Below, piece by piece: positions 63,057 to 64,000 of a stretch of 64,000 bases of DNA; positions within the stretch are counted from its first letter, which is position 1; every line of letters begins with the position of its first letter. The stretch comes from Citrifermentans bremense R1. GTDB lineage: Bacteria; Desulfobacterota; Desulfuromonadia; Geobacterales; Geobacteraceae. The stretch lies in assembly GCF_000426865.1 (NCBI RefSeq), contig NZ_AUGE01000019.1:1-64000 (forward strand), given 5' to 3'. The notes under the pieces are model-generated. The model saw only the letters and a list, made by a program, of their open reading frames with translations. It was not told where the DNA came from and made no database searches. The translations under genes and the position numbers were made by a program.

Positions 63057-64000
63057 TTATTCGTATCTCAGCGCTTCAATTGGGTTCAATGAGGACGCTT
63101 TGCGGGCCGGATAGAATCCGAAGAAGACCCCGACCCCGGCGGAAAAGGCAAAGGCGATGACGATGGTGTTCACCGATACCAGCGTGGGCCACCCCACCAG
63201 AGAAGCGACCAGCCGCGCCCCCGCCACGCCTAGCAGCATGCCGATGATGCCGCCGCAGGTAGTGAGGAGCACCGCCTCGGTGAGAAACTGCAGCAGTATG
63301 TCGCGCCTCTTGGCGCCGATGGCGATCCGGATCCCGATCTCGCGGGTCCTCTCGGTGACCGAAACCAGCATGATGTTCATGATGCCGATCCCGCCTACCA
63401 CGAGGGAGATGGAGGCGACCGCCCCGAGGAGAATAGACATGACCTTCGAGGACTGGGCGGTGAGCGCGAGGAGCTCGGAGAGGTTCCTGATGGTGAAGTC
63501 GACCTCGCGGCTGGGGCCGATGCGGTGCCTTTGGTTCAAGAGCGCCGTCACCTCCTCTTCCGCCTGGTCCAGCACCTCGCCGTTTTTGGCCTGCACCATG
63601 ACGGAGCCGACCACGTTCGGGAACTGGCTGCCCAATAGCTTTCGCTGCGCGGTCCGAAGCGGCACGTAGATGACGTCGTCCTGGTCCTGCCCCTGGGGGG
63701 ACTGCCCCTTTTGGCCCAAAAGCCCTACCACGGTGAAGGGTATCTTCTTGATCCTGATGATCTTCCCGATGGGGTCGGCCGCGCCGAAGAGGTTGTCGGC
63801 GACGGTCTGCCCGATCAGGCAGTTCTTGGTGGCGCCGTCGACGTCGGACTGGGTGATGTTGCGCCCGGCCGTGATGGTCCAGTCGCGCACCTGGATCACG
63901 TCCGGCGTCACGCCGTAGACGACGGTGGACCAGTTCTGGTTGCCGTAGACCACCTGCCCCGAGCCGCGCACCTGCGGCGCCACCGCTCCCACCGACGGGC
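63057..64000 (-). CDS. macB: MacB-type ABC permease, C-terminal part (start outside window)
   Basis: The frame is open to the window edge, so this is partial. It covers most of the periplasmic domain and the last three TM helices. VVYGNQNWSTVVYGVTPD, CLIGQTVADNLFG and IGIMNIMLVSVTERTREIGIRIAIGAK, the last being the FtsX-domain hallmark of MacB. C-terminal PARKASSLNPIEALRYE is typical. It forms a macrolide/peptide-type exporter with MacA (beyond the window) and the TolC protein at 61537. Confidence 0.92.
   Translation of the reverse strand, partial: PSVGAVAPQVRGSGQVVYGNQNWSTVVYGVTPDVIQVRDWTITAGRNITQSDVDGATKNCLIGQTVADNLFGAADPIGKIIRIKKIPFTVVGLLGQKGQSPQGQDQDDVIYVPLRTAQRKLLGSQFPNVVGSVMVQAKNGEVLDQAEEEVTALLNQRHRIGPSREVDFTIRNLSELLALTAQSSKVMSILLGAVASISLVVGGIGIMNIMLVSVTERTREIGIRIAIGAKRRDILLQFLTEAVLLTTCGGIIGMLLGVAGARLVASLVGWPTLVSVNTIVIAFAFSAGVGVFFGFYPARKASSLNPIEALRYE

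Overview
The window reads as a chromosomal segment of a Geobacterales bacterium (Geobacter/Geomonas/Citrifermentans-like; inferred from gene content, not searched). Pointers are c-type cytochromes, a selenocysteine formate dehydrogenase, sigma54-type regulation, a GEMM-I riboswitch, a cus-type metal RND pump, a branched-chain amino acid/indolepyruvate/phenylacetate operon, and many short GC-rich palindromic dispersed repeats between genes. No rRNA, tRNA, CRISPR or intact prophage was seen.

Layout. 1-570: the 3' end of an IS3-type transposase and two tandem copies of a ~62 bp repeat. 0.6-5.4 kb: Met-rich lipoprotein, YHS-domain protein, cytochrome c'-like protein, small periplasmic coiled-coil protein, outer-membrane barrel, and a SYLF-domain protein behind a GEMM-I riboswitch. 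5.7-8.6 kb: M20 amidohydrolase, moeA, and a decayed TSUP permease. 8.6-14.0 kb: PAS histidine kinase, then a PhnD-like binding protein paired with a hybrid kinase. 14-21 kb: dcd; a four-gene envelope operon starting with a 27-residue lipoprotein; and a GerMN lipoprotein/kinase/NtrC-family regulator operon. 21.4-33.6 kb is a metal-resistance island: FixH-like Met/His-rich protein, cusCBA-type RND pump, MacB-like ABC exporter, small metal-binding membrane protein, copA-type ATPase and csoR. 34-40.8 kb: acnA, CoA-disulfide-reductase-like flavoprotein, rubredoxin, MFS, VOC and PNPOx proteins. 40.9-46.7 kb: formate dehydrogenase (NrfD-type membrane subunit, 4Fe-4S subunit, Sec-containing catalytic subunit read through an in-frame UGA) and a cytochrome c. 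46.8-57.9 kb: one long minus-strand cluster iorA-iorB-paaK-ACT-(livK fragment)-livK-H-M-G-F-paaK. 58-64 kb: DUF360, methyltransferase, DUF72, tcdA, small protein, TolC, and the 3' part of macB.

Main discovery. The metal genes appear to share a sigma54-dependent regulon. Three minus-strand transcription units (the 88-aa periplasmic protein at 3305, the FixH-like protein at 21908, the cusCBA operon at 28048) each have a GG-N10-GC -24/-12 promoter. A ~29 bp inverted repeat with half-sites like GAATATNCTACG / CGTAGNATATTC begins exactly 59 bp upstream of the -24 GG in all three. A fourth copy, the most symmetric, lies upstream of the MacB-like exporter operon. This is the expected layout for an enhancer-binding protein. 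copA-csoR is separate, with two CsoR-type palindromes. The regulator that reads the inverted repeat is not identified; the NtrC-family regulator at 17626-18975 is only one candidate.

How the genes fit together. CopA, Cus RND and the MacB-like exporter would move metal out of cytoplasm and periplasm, and the Met/His-rich periplasmic proteins would buffer it. MoeA supplies Mo/W cofactor, presumably including formate dehydrogenase. The ior/paaK/liv cluster suggests uptake of amino acids and oxidation of aromatic 2-oxo acids to acyl-CoAs.
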